From an uncultured Flammeovirgaceae bacterium (GTDB taxonomy: Bacteria; Bacteroidota; Bacteroidia; Cytophagales; Cyclobacteriaceae), in contig CAMPJM010000249.1 in the NCBI GenBank assembly GCA_946886805.1, positions 1-6,292 on the forward strand: a stretch of 6,292 nucleotides of DNA, written 5' to 3'. Of this stretch, positions 1 to 5,404 are shown in pieces. A program made the position numbers and the translations under genes. How positions within the stretch are numbered: the stretch's first letter is position 1; each line of letters starts with the position of its first letter. The notes under the pieces were generated by a model. That model was given only the letters and a program-made list of their open reading frames with translations. It searched no databases and had not been told where the DNA came from.

Positions 1-75
1 TATTGCTATTTTACTTCTCATCACAATCCCTAAAGCATAATCCGGATTTAAGGAACGATAAAAATGCTGCCGTAT

Positions 76-83
76 TATTTTTG
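76..83 (+). promoter_or_regulatory. Bacteroidetes-type -7 promoter element
   Basis: TATTTTTG matches the Bacteroidetes -7 consensus TAnnTTTG exactly. Transcription would start about 7 nt further on, near position 90, which is where the paired 5' end of the RNA candidate begins. That agreement is the main support. No TTTG -33 box is visible at the usual spacing. The same 11-mer, TTATTTTTGCA, recurs at 5343-5353 ahead of the VLRF1 gene. Confidence 0.5.
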
Positions 84-89
84 CAGTCT

Positions 90-199
90 GCGCCCCCGAT
101 AGAAACGGAAACCCGGCTAAGGGAAGGTTTTTCGTGCGAGAGCGGCGTCCCGACACGTACCCGGGAGAGCAGTTGGAGAGAATAGCGGGAATTTGGCGC
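90..199 (+). ncRNA. Candidate structured small RNA with paired ends
   Basis: No protein reading is convincing here, but the sequence folds. GCGCC (90-94) pairs with GGCGC (195-199), and CCCG (95-98) continues the helix with CGGG (186-189), leaving AATTT (190-194) bulged. Further in, CCCGG (112-116) pairs with CCGGG (161-165), and CGTG (133-136) with CACG (154-157). The two arms between helices are unpaired and purine-rich. A -7 promoter motif ends 7 nt before the 5' end. From memory, the conserved pieces CCGATAG (96-102), CGGAAA (106-111) and TAGCGGGA (183-190) resemble an intergenic element that recurs across Bacteroidetes; I cannot name its family with certainty. The long imperfect helix with paired ends is also reminiscent of 6S-like RNA, but that is only a hypothesis. 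No U-run terminator follows. The strand is chosen from the promoter position. Confidence 0.55.
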
Positions 200-412
200 C
201 CAAAACTTTGTTAGATCGTGGGTAAGATTGAAAGCAAGAGGAGGAAATATTCGTAGAAGGGTTCAAGCATTTTTCATGGAGCTACTTCAAGCCAAATCAA
301 TGAACTGGTGTATTATTTATAATGACTACCAAGATCCTTCGGATCAAGCAATTTTTCTGGGGAGGTGCATTTTCAAGCCCGAAAATGAAAGATTCGGCTG
401 TAGTTTTGAGGA

Positions 413-503
413 TCCCGGAACAAGTCCGGGAACCTGTGTTATGGTTTTGTTTTTTACTTATTCAGGCTTCAGTAAAACTGTAAAAAGGTAGAATGATTCC
501 TAA
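413..503 (-). repeat. Dispersed repeat copy B: 68-bp box plus hairpin
   Basis: Read on the minus strand from 503 to 436, this matches 5201-5268 on the plus strand without gaps at 55 of 68 positions. The best-kept blocks are TTAGGAATCATTCT, ACAGTTTTACTG, GCCT and CCATAACAC. Four bases after the box lies a 7-bp stem, TCCCGGA/TCCGGGA (413-419 with 425-431). The partner copy carries an unrelated hairpin at the same place. It may be a small non-autonomous element or a dispersed RNA or regulatory element; no transposase is present in the window. Confidence 0.7.
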
Positions 504-755
504 CGTAGACAAATAAATAGAAGCACGTTCCCGGATTTCATTCTCCGAATCGAGTCCGGAGTTTTTCGGACCGGGATCCCTTTGTTTTACCTGTGATTTA
601 GGACGCCAATTCTTCAATAGTAAAAATATTTGACATTTATCCCCAACTTTTCCGCTTGATCCGATCCTTCTCCGTATCCAAAGTCCGGGGAAAGCTGTCC
701 CTATCCATGGCGTGTTATACGAATGTTGGCAGAAGCTCTCCTTTGCTCAACCATG

Positions 756-772
756 TCCGCCAGGTTGGCGGA
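756..772. repeat. Small GC-rich inverted repeat
   Basis: TCCGCC and GGCGGA form a perfect 6-bp stem around the loop AGGTT. It sits 3 nt before the larger hairpin at 776-821, so the two make a tandem stem-loop pair of the kind seen in REP-like intergenic clusters. Membership of a genome-wide family is inferred. Confidence 0.45.
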
Positions 773-775
773 TCT

Positions 776-821
776 AGGTTTGGTAAACCTTCCAACCTAT
801 CAAATAAGCTTTACCAAACCT
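776..821. repeat. Long hairpin, 15 of 16 pairs
   Basis: Positions 776-791 pair with 806-821. AGGTTTGGTAAA pairs with TTTACCAAACCT over 12 bp; then come one C/C mismatch and three more pairs, closing a 14-nt loop. The left arm is itself a palindrome (AGGTTT-GGT-AAACCT, 776-790), so two alternative folds compete. AGGTTT-type palindromes are common dispersed repeats in Bacteroidetes as I recall them, and related pieces occur at 874-890 and 6251-6279. There is no flanking gene within 300 bases that it would obviously terminate. Confidence 0.6.
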
Positions 822-904
822 TCTCCATTTATCCCATATATTTATTGTTAATAGCTGTCATCAGTGCTTTATCAAACCCTAGTGAGGTTTAGCAAAGCGG
901 TACA

Positions 905-968
905 AATGTCCTTTTTTTCGGAATAGCTGAGTAGTTACAAAAATTTTAAATAAAACGCGTCAATCGGA
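905..968 (+). repeat. Dispersed repeat, copy 1 of GCTGAGTAGT family
   Basis: GCTGAGTAGTTACAAA (926-941) matches 4952-4967 at 15 of 16 positions. In both places a T-run precedes it and GCGTCAAT follows. Here GCGTCAAT (957-964) is separated by an extra 15 AT-rich bases; in the other copy it follows directly. The copies have the same orientation and lie about 4 kb apart, on either side of the DUF2339/DUF3999 genes. Confidence 0.5.
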
Positions 969-970
969 TA

Positions 971-992
971 GAGACGCAATAAACCGCGTCTT
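971..992. repeat. GACGCAATAAA palindromic repeat, degenerate copy
   Basis: AGACGC (972-977) and GCGTCT (986-991) form a 6-bp stem with an 8-nt loop. The 12-mer AGACGCAATAAA at 972-983 recurs exactly at 5355-5366 and 5373-5384 in the leader of the VLRF1 gene, where the palindrome is better preserved. Such AGAGACGC palindromes are widely dispersed in Bacteroidetes genomes in my recollection. Confidence 0.6.
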
Positions 993-1054
993 GGGGATTC
1001 CTGCAACACCCGGGCAATTGCTTTTAAAAGTAAAAGAAGCTTCAATGAACTACT

Positions 1055-1072
1055 CATCCGTTCGTACGGATG
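1055..1072 (-). terminator. Stem-loop downstream of the DUF3999 gene
   Basis: CATCCGT (1055-1061) and ACGGATG (1066-1072) form a 7-bp stem with a 4-base loop. It lies about 78 bases beyond the stop codon on the minus strand and is the best hairpin between that stop and the next palindrome. No T-run follows at once on the minus strand, although T-rich sequence comes after a GAAGCTTC palindrome at 1036-1043. An intrinsic terminator is possible but weakly supported; it could equally be another repeat. Confidence 0.25.
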
Positions 1073-1149
1073 GATACTAATGATCGGGAGCCGTGTTTCC
1101 TTTAATTCGGAATATCATAAAGGCAATTTCTGCACTTCCCGGATAATTG

Positions 1150-2358
1150 CTACTTGATATCTTGTATCATTTTCCGTGAAAAGTACCCCAGCAGCGCTAC
1201 CATACCAATTATAGCTGCCCATATCCACAATTTGGTGTTAAAGAATTCCTCTTGAATATTTTCTGCTTTTGGGATTTTCCTTATAGCATTTATTTCAATT
1301 GCCCTTGGATGCGCCGCTAACCTATCACTAAAATACTTGAGGTCATATTGAGGCAAAGGAGTATTTTTATCGCCAAACCGTAGCACATAGGCTTTCTCTT
1401 TTTGTAGATCAGCAATTAACGTTCGAGCTACTTGAAATACCTCTACAGATTCTATAACCAAGGGTGGATTATCTTTATTGTCAATAATCAGAAAAAGCTC
1501 TTTGACAAAAATGTTGTCCAGGTGAAATATATTTGACCTACTTGATTTTAATTCTAAAGAGGCAATGTTTTTGAAAACAGGTTTCTGTTTATTAAATGTT
1601 CTTGTGAATAATTTAGCATCTCTGAGGTAATATTCAGGCCCGGTTATGTTTAATTTTATTTGATCAGCGTATTGTGGAAATTTAAATGCCATGCTAATGT
1701 AGCTTTTTTTATCAATGCTATCAGTTTGTTGTAGAACAGGAGAAGGAAGTTCTAAGTAGTTTGCTTTAGCAAAAGAAGTATCGAAATATCCTGCTTTTAA
1801 AACCCTGATGGGCAGGGATAGTGAATCATTAATATCCAAACGATAATATTCGTAGTCGCTCAAAGGAAAATAGAGGATCTTAACTTCTTCTGTTTCATGA
1901 TTATTAAAAAGCGATTCTAATTCATAATTATCCTTAATGCTATACCAATCAGCGTTATTATCGCTCCCGCTCAATTGTGCTGTTTTTCGTACATCTGCAT
2001 TTTTTATTACCAGGCCAATGTTATCTATCTTGCTTTTATCAGCATTCCTAATCACCAACCTTGTGCAACAGCCCGGGATTTTTTCATTCTCTATTATCTC
2101 ATAATTATGAAAGGTCTCGGTTGAAATATAAGGCCTTTCATGTTTGAGCAAATAAGGTACTTCATTATTCTCTGTATCGTAGATGCGGATATCAGAAAAG
2201 TTTTGCTTTAAATGCGTAGTAATTTCCGGCGTCAGCAGGATGGAATAAAAGCCATTCTCTGCCACTTTGTTAATACTGGCTTCCATTTCAAAAGATTGAG
2301 CAATCCCTTGGGATCCGCCAATGAAGAAACTAACAAAAAAAGCTACGGCTATTCTCAT
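1150..2358 (-). CDS. DUF3999 family exported membrane-anchored protein
   Basis: This 402-residue protein has a hydrophobic signal peptide (about residues 1-20, likely cut after GIA), a long extracytoplasmic part, one transmembrane helix (about 376-393) and a short basic tail (SRKMIQDIK). The body is mostly beta-like. Recognisable DUF3999 features are IRIYDTENNEVPYLL near 58-71, GSD..ADWYSI near 131-141 (reminiscent of discoidin-like folds), DNPPL at 296-300, and YVLRFGDKN..LPQYDL near 324-340. Its start codon overlaps the stop of the upstream DUF2339 gene as ATGA, so translation is almost certainly coupled. That overlap also fixes the start. DUF3999 proteins are known as neighbours of DUF2339 proteins, but no biochemical function is established. 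I infer that it forms the periplasmic partner of the DUF2339 protein. The family call is made by eye from motifs and context; no search was run. Confidence 0.85.
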   Translation of the reverse strand: MRIAVAFFVSFFIGGSQGIAQSFEMEASINKVAENGFYSILLTPEITTHLKQNFSDIRIYDTENNEVPYLLKHERPYISTETFHNYEIIENEKIPGCCTRLVIRNADKSKIDNIGLVIKNADVRKTAQLSGSDNNADWYSIKDNYELESLFNNHETEEVKILYFPLSDYEYYRLDINDSLSLPIRVLKAGYFDTSFAKANYLELPSPVLQQTDSIDKKSYISMAFKFPQYADQIKLNITGPEYYLRDAKLFTRTFNKQKPVFKNIASLELKSSRSNIFHLDNIFVKELFLIIDNKDNPPLVIESVEVFQVARTLIADLQKEKAYVLRFGDKNTPLPQYDLKYFSDRLAAHPRAIEINAIRKIPKAENIQEEFFNTKLWIWAAIIGMVALLGYFSRKMIQDIK

Positions 2359-4724
2359 AACTTCTCGACTACGTCAGCCTCGTTTTCCAATAATAAATTT
2401 TTTAGCTTCTGATACATAAATGAAACCACCAACAATAAGACGCCCAAACAAATAAACGCAGCAATTTTACCTCCCTCAGAAATTCCTCTTATATCAAATA
2501 TGAACAATTTTAAAAGAATAATAAAAAACACCGACAACGATATTACCCTTAAATCTTTGATCTTTTTCCGCATGCCAATAGACATCAGAATAAAAGAACC
2601 AATTCCCCATAATATTGGGTACCCTATTTTCTTATTTTGACTAATAATTCCTTTTACTTCTATTCCTGGCCCACTATTCAACAATAATACGGCATGATCT
2701 AACTCCGCACTGCCAATAAAGAGAGCGGCAAAAGTTAGGTACCAAAGAAAGTATTTTCCTTGGGGGGACTTGATGCCAAATATCTTCTTGATATTCCTGA
2801 AAGCAATCACCAGTAGAGCCACTGCAAAAATAGCAATCACATAGTGAAATAAATGATTTCCCAAAGTAGTTGAACCACCATATAAGTAGTCGTTTCTTAC
2901 AATTGATATTTCGCTAGTGTAAAAAGAAATGTATGCTATGGTGCCAAAGATGCTCAAAACTATAGCTCCTATGGAATAAATTGAAGAACTCTTTCTACTT
3001 AAAATAAGTGAGAAACATAATATAAACAAAAGGTTATAGCTTCCTCTGATGACATTTCGAAAGCTTAGCAATTCTACATTGGCATTTAAATGAAAATTCA
3101 ACTCCAATAGAAAGGAAACATATAAAAAGACCAGAAAAGCAGCCGATAATATAGGTTTATAAACCGAAATGTCTATGCTATAAAGCTTAATTTGTTCTTC
3201 TTTCTTAAGTAGATGAAGCGTAAGACCGATACCTGCTAAAGAAACAAAACTTGTGACGAAAGCCTTGTTAAACAAAATATTTAAGGACGAAGCATTACTG
3301 TAAATAACTTCCCAATCCATTAACAAACTTATGACCATAAGTCCCATGACTACAATAGAAGATAACTTGATTACCTGCATTCCTGATTTTTGAGACAACC
3401 AAAGCAATAAAACTGCCTCTAAAGACCAGAACAAGGTGATGTAGTTGCCTTCCAACTGAACAGGAGCAGCCAAACTAATGAATGTCAAAACCAAGCCAAT
3501 GAGCAAATAAATAACATTCAAATCTGCCCTTTGGGTTTTATATAAAGTAAAAGCAAAAACAAAATTAAATAGCGCAATGAGAGCGGTAAACAGTCCTAGA
3601 AATAAGCCATCCTGAATGTTTTGTAAAATAATCATTCCAGCAGAGTAGTAAAGAAATGTATTACTCAACAAAATCGAAATCTCTATGGCTTTGAACTTCC
3701 GCTTCGCTTTGATATTGTTGAGAATATTCATCAAAAAGAATATCACATAAAAAAGTGTGGCAAAGATCAATGCGCCTGAATAAGGGGCGTTTGGTTCATT
3801 TACAACCTCCTTGGTAAGCCATCCGCCATAAAGGATGATGGTGAATAAGTAGGAGATAATATTTAGCAAATTCCACTTCTTGAAATAGGCCAACACCAAC
3901 ATTCCAATATTAAGAGTCAGGATATAAGTGAACAGCACTATATAATTTCCAGATCCTGTACTGACCATAAAAGGAGAGCCAAAGCCACCAATTATAGCCA
4001 GTACGGCCAGCTCCTTTCTGTCATAGGCAATGGCTAGTAAAACGGAAAAGGCGGTTATCAATACCATGATAAGAAAAGCTGCGGTTTGGCTAAGCAAGCC
4101 ATATTCATGGAAAGCTATAGCGATAGAAAAATAGAATATGGCCATTCCCCCTCCTACTAATACCGAGCTGAAAGCTTTAAATTTTTCTTTGGTTTTATGC
4201 GCAAACCCTACCAGTATTCCACCGCAGACTATCCCTATGAACACCCTGCCTATTTCATTGATCCAATCCTGATCGATAGCGTACTTTACAAAAAAGCCTA
4301 TGCCAAGCACCAAAATTCCTATTCCAACTTTGTTTATCAAATTCTCGCCAATAAATTTCTCCATGTCATTTCTTTCAAAGAAAGAAGGCTTTGGTTCTTT
4401 GGCGACAACAGGTGGTTTTTGTGGAGCCGGTATGTTTGTTGCTGCCAGAGCAGGCCTTTTATCTTCCACTACAACAGGGGGCGGAACAAATACAGGCTTT
4501 TTATCTGCTATTTCAGGAGATGCAATTGGATGTATCGGTTTCTCTACCCAAGGAACTTTTACAGTATTTTCCTCTATCGGTTTGATCTTTTCAACTTCTT
4601 TAAGTGCTATTTTTAACTGTTCTATCTGGGAACTAAGTTGAACAATTCTTTTCTCCAGACTGCTTTTACCATTCACTATTATAACAATAAGAACAATGGT
4701 TAATAGAAGTATAAGTATTTCCAT
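2355..4724 (-). CDS. DUF2339 family polytopic membrane protein
   Basis: This 789-residue protein begins with one helix (about 2-17), a charged coiled-coil-like stretch (21-48) and a Pro/Val/Lys-rich linker (about 55-114). The family core then starts with FFERNDMEKFIGENLINKVGI (115-135). From there to residue 771 there are roughly 20 hydrophobic segments. Other recognisable DUF2339 stretches are the Gly-rich VLVGGGMAIFYFS (188-200), GGFGSPF (246-252), EGNYITLFWSLEAVLLLWLS (425-444) and the C-terminal LLKLFIFDIRGISEGGKIAAF (737-757). Positive residues after the first helix suggest that the linker is cytoplasmic. The start chosen is the first ATG before the hydrophobic segment. The leader has only a weak GGA about 14 nt upstream. 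It is the first gene of a two-gene unit, overlapping the DUF3999 gene by 4 bp. The family has no established function; an envelope-associated role with its partner is inference. Confidence 0.9.
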   Translation of the reverse strand: MEILILLLTIVLIVIIVNGKSSLEKRIVQLSSQIEQLKIALKEVEKIKPIEENTVKVPWVEKPIHPIASPEIADKKPVFVPPPVVVEDKRPALAATNIPAPQKPPVVAKEPKPSFFERNDMEKFIGENLINKVGIGILVLGIGFFVKYAIDQDWINEIGRVFIGIVCGGILVGFAHKTKEKFKAFSSVLVGGGMAIFYFSIAIAFHEYGLLSQTAAFLIMVLITAFSVLLAIAYDRKELAVLAIIGGFGSPFMVSTGSGNYIVLFTYILTLNIGMLVLAYFKKWNLLNIISYLFTIILYGGWLTKEVVNEPNAPYSGALIFATLFYVIFFLMNILNNIKAKRKFKAIEISILLSNTFLYYSAGMIILQNIQDGLFLGLFTALIALFNFVFAFTLYKTQRADLNVIYLLIGLVLTFISLAAPVQLEGNYITLFWSLEAVLLLWLSQKSGMQVIKLSSIVVMGLMVISLLMDWEVIYSNASSLNILFNKAFVTSFVSLAGIGLTLHLLKKEEQIKLYSIDISVYKPILSAAFLVFLYVSFLLELNFHLNANVELLSFRNVIRGSYNLLFILCFSLILSRKSSSIYSIGAIVLSIFGTIAYISFYTSEISIVRNDYLYGGSTTLGNHLFHYVIAIFAVALLVIAFRNIKKIFGIKSPQGKYFLWYLTFAALFIGSAELDHAVLLLNSGPGIEVKGIISQNKKIGYPILWGIGSFILMSIGMRKKIKDLRVISLSVFFIILLKLFIFDIRGISEGGKIAAFICLGVLLLVVSFMYQKLKNLLLENEADVVEKL

Positions 4725-4773
4725 GGGGATAAAGATATCCTAAAAAATATTAGATTTATCATCAAAATTCAGT

Positions 4774-4782
4774 CAAAGATTA
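4774..4782 (-). promoter_or_regulatory. Possible -7 element for the DUF2339/DUF3999 unit
   Basis: On the minus strand, TAATCTTTG is close to the Bacteroidetes -7 motif TAnnTTTG but has one extra base (AATCTTTG matches 7 of 8 positions). It would give a leader of about 40 nt before the ATG at 4724. No -33 box is evident. It is the best candidate in the first 80 bases upstream, but it is weak. Confidence 0.25.
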
Positions 4783-4865
4783 CCTGACCTTATTTATTAT
4801 TAACGACATTAAAATATTTCGTCATTTGAACGGCGGAAATGGCTTATCAAACTTCTGCATTCCAT

Positions 4866-4948
4866 CGATGGGGATTCCCCCATCGGGATGCCTTTGGCAC
4901 TGATCTTCTCCCGAACGCTTTCGGGATTCGTCAGGAATGACGTTTTTT
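4866..4948. repeat. Cluster of three stem-loops
   Basis: Three perfect stems follow one another: CGATGGGG/CCCCATCG (4866-4873 with 4878-4885, loop ATTC), TCCCGAA/TTCGGGA (4909-4915 with 4920-4926, loop CGCT) and CGTCA/TGACG (4929-4933 with 4938-4942, loop GGAA). The last is followed by six T residues (4943-4948) and so looks like a plus-strand terminator. No plus-strand gene precedes it, and the 5-bp stem is short. I read the whole as a dispersed repeat. Confidence 0.5.
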
Positions 4949-4975
4949 GATGCTGAGTAGTGACAAAGCGTCAAT
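4936..4975 (+). repeat. Dispersed repeat, copy 2 of GCTGAGTAGT family
   Basis: GCTGAGTAGTGACAAA (4952-4967) runs directly into GCGTCAAT (4968-4975) and is preceded by a T-run. It pairs with the copy at 905-968, which has the same order of blocks but a 15-base insertion. It overlaps the third stem-loop of the preceding cluster, so the cluster and this block may belong to one larger repeat. Confidence 0.5.
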
Positions 4976-5042
4976 GAATCAATAATCCGATATTTCTTAA
5001 TCAAAAACTTTTGGAAGGCTAAAAAACAGATCATTGTGGCTC

Positions 5043-5165
5043 GAAGCGATTTTCCGCTTCTTCTCGTAGTGATTCGGCTACGCCGTAGGCATGGCTATGC
5101 CAAAGCCAAATCTACGCAGGCTTCCATAGCTGCAGCCTTCGTAATTTCGACTTAGCCATAGCCAT
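5043..5165. repeat. Nested inverted-repeat zone
   Basis: GAAGCG/CGCTTC (5043-5048 with 5055-5060) makes one small hairpin. ATGGCTATG (5091-5099) is an exact inverted match to CATAGCCAT (5157-5165), enclosing AGGCT/AGCCT (5118-5122 with 5134-5138). GGCAT/ATGCC (5088-5092 with 5097-5101) offers a competing fold. All frames look non-coding. Confidence 0.4.
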
Positions 5166-5200
5166 ACTTATGAGGATTTACTTGGATTTCTTAGCTTATT

Positions 5201-5298
5201 TTAGGAATCATTCTGCCTTGTCACAGTTTTACTGTTGCCTCAATCACTGAACAATCAATCCATAACACTACTCCAAGAGCTGTCCCCTGACAGCTCTT
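5201..5298 (+). repeat. Dispersed repeat copy A: 68-bp box plus hairpin
   Basis: Bases 5201-5268 match the minus strand of 436-503 at 55 of 68 positions with no gaps. Six bases later comes a perfect 10-bp stem, AAGAGCTGTC/GACAGCTCTT (5275-5284 with 5289-5298), closed by the loop CCCT. The box also has an internal ACAGT-TTT-ACTGT palindrome (5223-5235). The hairpin is unrelated in sequence to the one in copy B but occupies the same place. No T-run follows it. The two copies are inverted relative to each other and flank the DUF2339/DUF3999 genes. Confidence 0.7.
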
Positions 5299-5343
5299 CC
5301 CTATCCATCTGGATTTTAAATAAAGGTTTTGCTACGATTTCCT

Positions 5344-5351
5344 TATTTTTG
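5344..5351 (+). promoter_or_regulatory. Bacteroidetes -7 element for the VLRF1 gene
   Basis: TATTTTTG is a perfect TAnnTTTG match and lies 53 bases before the start codon. A TTTG occurs at 5328-5331, but the 12-bp spacing is too short for a normal -33 box. Transcription would start near 5358, placing the duplicated palindrome arms inside the leader. Confidence 0.45.
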
Positions 5352-5354
5352 CAA

Positions 5355-5393
5355 AGACGCAATAAACATAGGAGACGCAATAAATTGCGTCTC
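5355..5393 (+). repeat. Leader palindrome with duplicated left arm
   Basis: GAGACGCAA (5372-5380) and TTGCGTCTC (5385-5393) form a perfect 9-bp stem with loop TAAA. The left arm sequence AGACGCAATAAA also occurs 18 bp upstream (5355-5366), so the single right arm has two possible partners. The hairpin ends 11 nt before the ATG at 5405, where a ribosome binding site would normally lie. It belongs to the same family as 971-992. Control of translation is possible but unproven; it may simply be an inserted repeat. Confidence 0.6.
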
Positions 5394-5404
5394 TACCCAA
5401 CATT

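Larger units (their letters stand above)
206..1149. other. Gene-free spacer rich in short palindromes
   Basis: I see no credible gene in these 944 bases. The open stretches at 228-491 and 656-892 start with TTG, lack a ribosome binding site and show no recognisable protein motif. The spacer instead holds small inverted repeats: GATCC/GGATC (333-345), the repeat unit at 413-503, GTCCG/CGGAC (554-571), TCCGCC/GGCGGA (756-772), the hairpin at 776-821, AAACC/GGTTT (874-890) and the palindromes from 905 to 1072. This looks like an accumulation of dispersed repeats rather than decayed coding sequence. Confidence 0.7.
4725..5404. other. Divergent repeat-rich spacer
   Basis: These 680 bases separate the divergent DUF2339 and VLRF1 genes. 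I see no gene: the open stretch at 4822-5034 on the minus strand is low-quality and is built over palindromes. The spacer should hold both promoters. It also carries, from left to right, a palindrome cluster (4866-4948), a copy of the GCTGAGTAGT repeat (4936-4975), a nested inverted-repeat zone (5043-5165), the 68-bp repeat with hairpin (5201-5298) and the leader palindrome (5355-5393). Confidence 0.7.

Noticed and set aside
3..185. Open reading frame of 60 codons covering the RNA candidate
   Set aside because: It has no family resemblance, and the same bases show paired helices and a promoter box in the right place for an RNA gene.
228..491. Open reading frame of 87 codons on the plus strand
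   Set aside because: It starts with TTG, has no recognisable motif, and its 3' half runs through the 68-bp repeat and its hairpin, which explain the sequence better.
708..732. Integron attC-like site suggested by GTTATAC and ATGTTGGC
   Set aside because: No matching RYYYAAC partner lies at the right distance, there is no imperfect hairpin of attC form, and no integrase or cassette genes are present.
656..892. Open reading frame of 78 codons on the plus strand
   Set aside because: It has a TTG start, no ribosome binding site, and crosses two strong hairpins (756-772 and 776-821); the translation looks random.
4197..4641. Plus-strand reading frames inside the DUF2339 gene
   Set aside because: They are antisense shadows of the coiled-coil, linker and first core-helix region of a clearly coding gene.
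4929..4948. Intrinsic terminator (CGTCA/TGACG followed by six T) on the plus strand
   Set aside because: The stem is only 5 bp and no plus-strand gene ends upstream; it fits better as part of the surrounding dispersed palindromes.
4822..5034. Minus-strand open reading frame of 70 codons upstream of the DUF2339 gene
   Set aside because: It is built over three palindromes and a repeat copy, and no known protein motif is visible.
5041..5180. Remnant of a transposase gene in the spacer
   Set aside because: Translations of both strands gave no transposase motif; the regularity comes from nested inverted repeats.
5355..5384. CRISPR-like array from the repeated AGACGCAATAAA
   Set aside because: There are only two adjacent 12-bp copies with a 6-bp gap plus one distant copy, with no spacers of even length and no cas genes.
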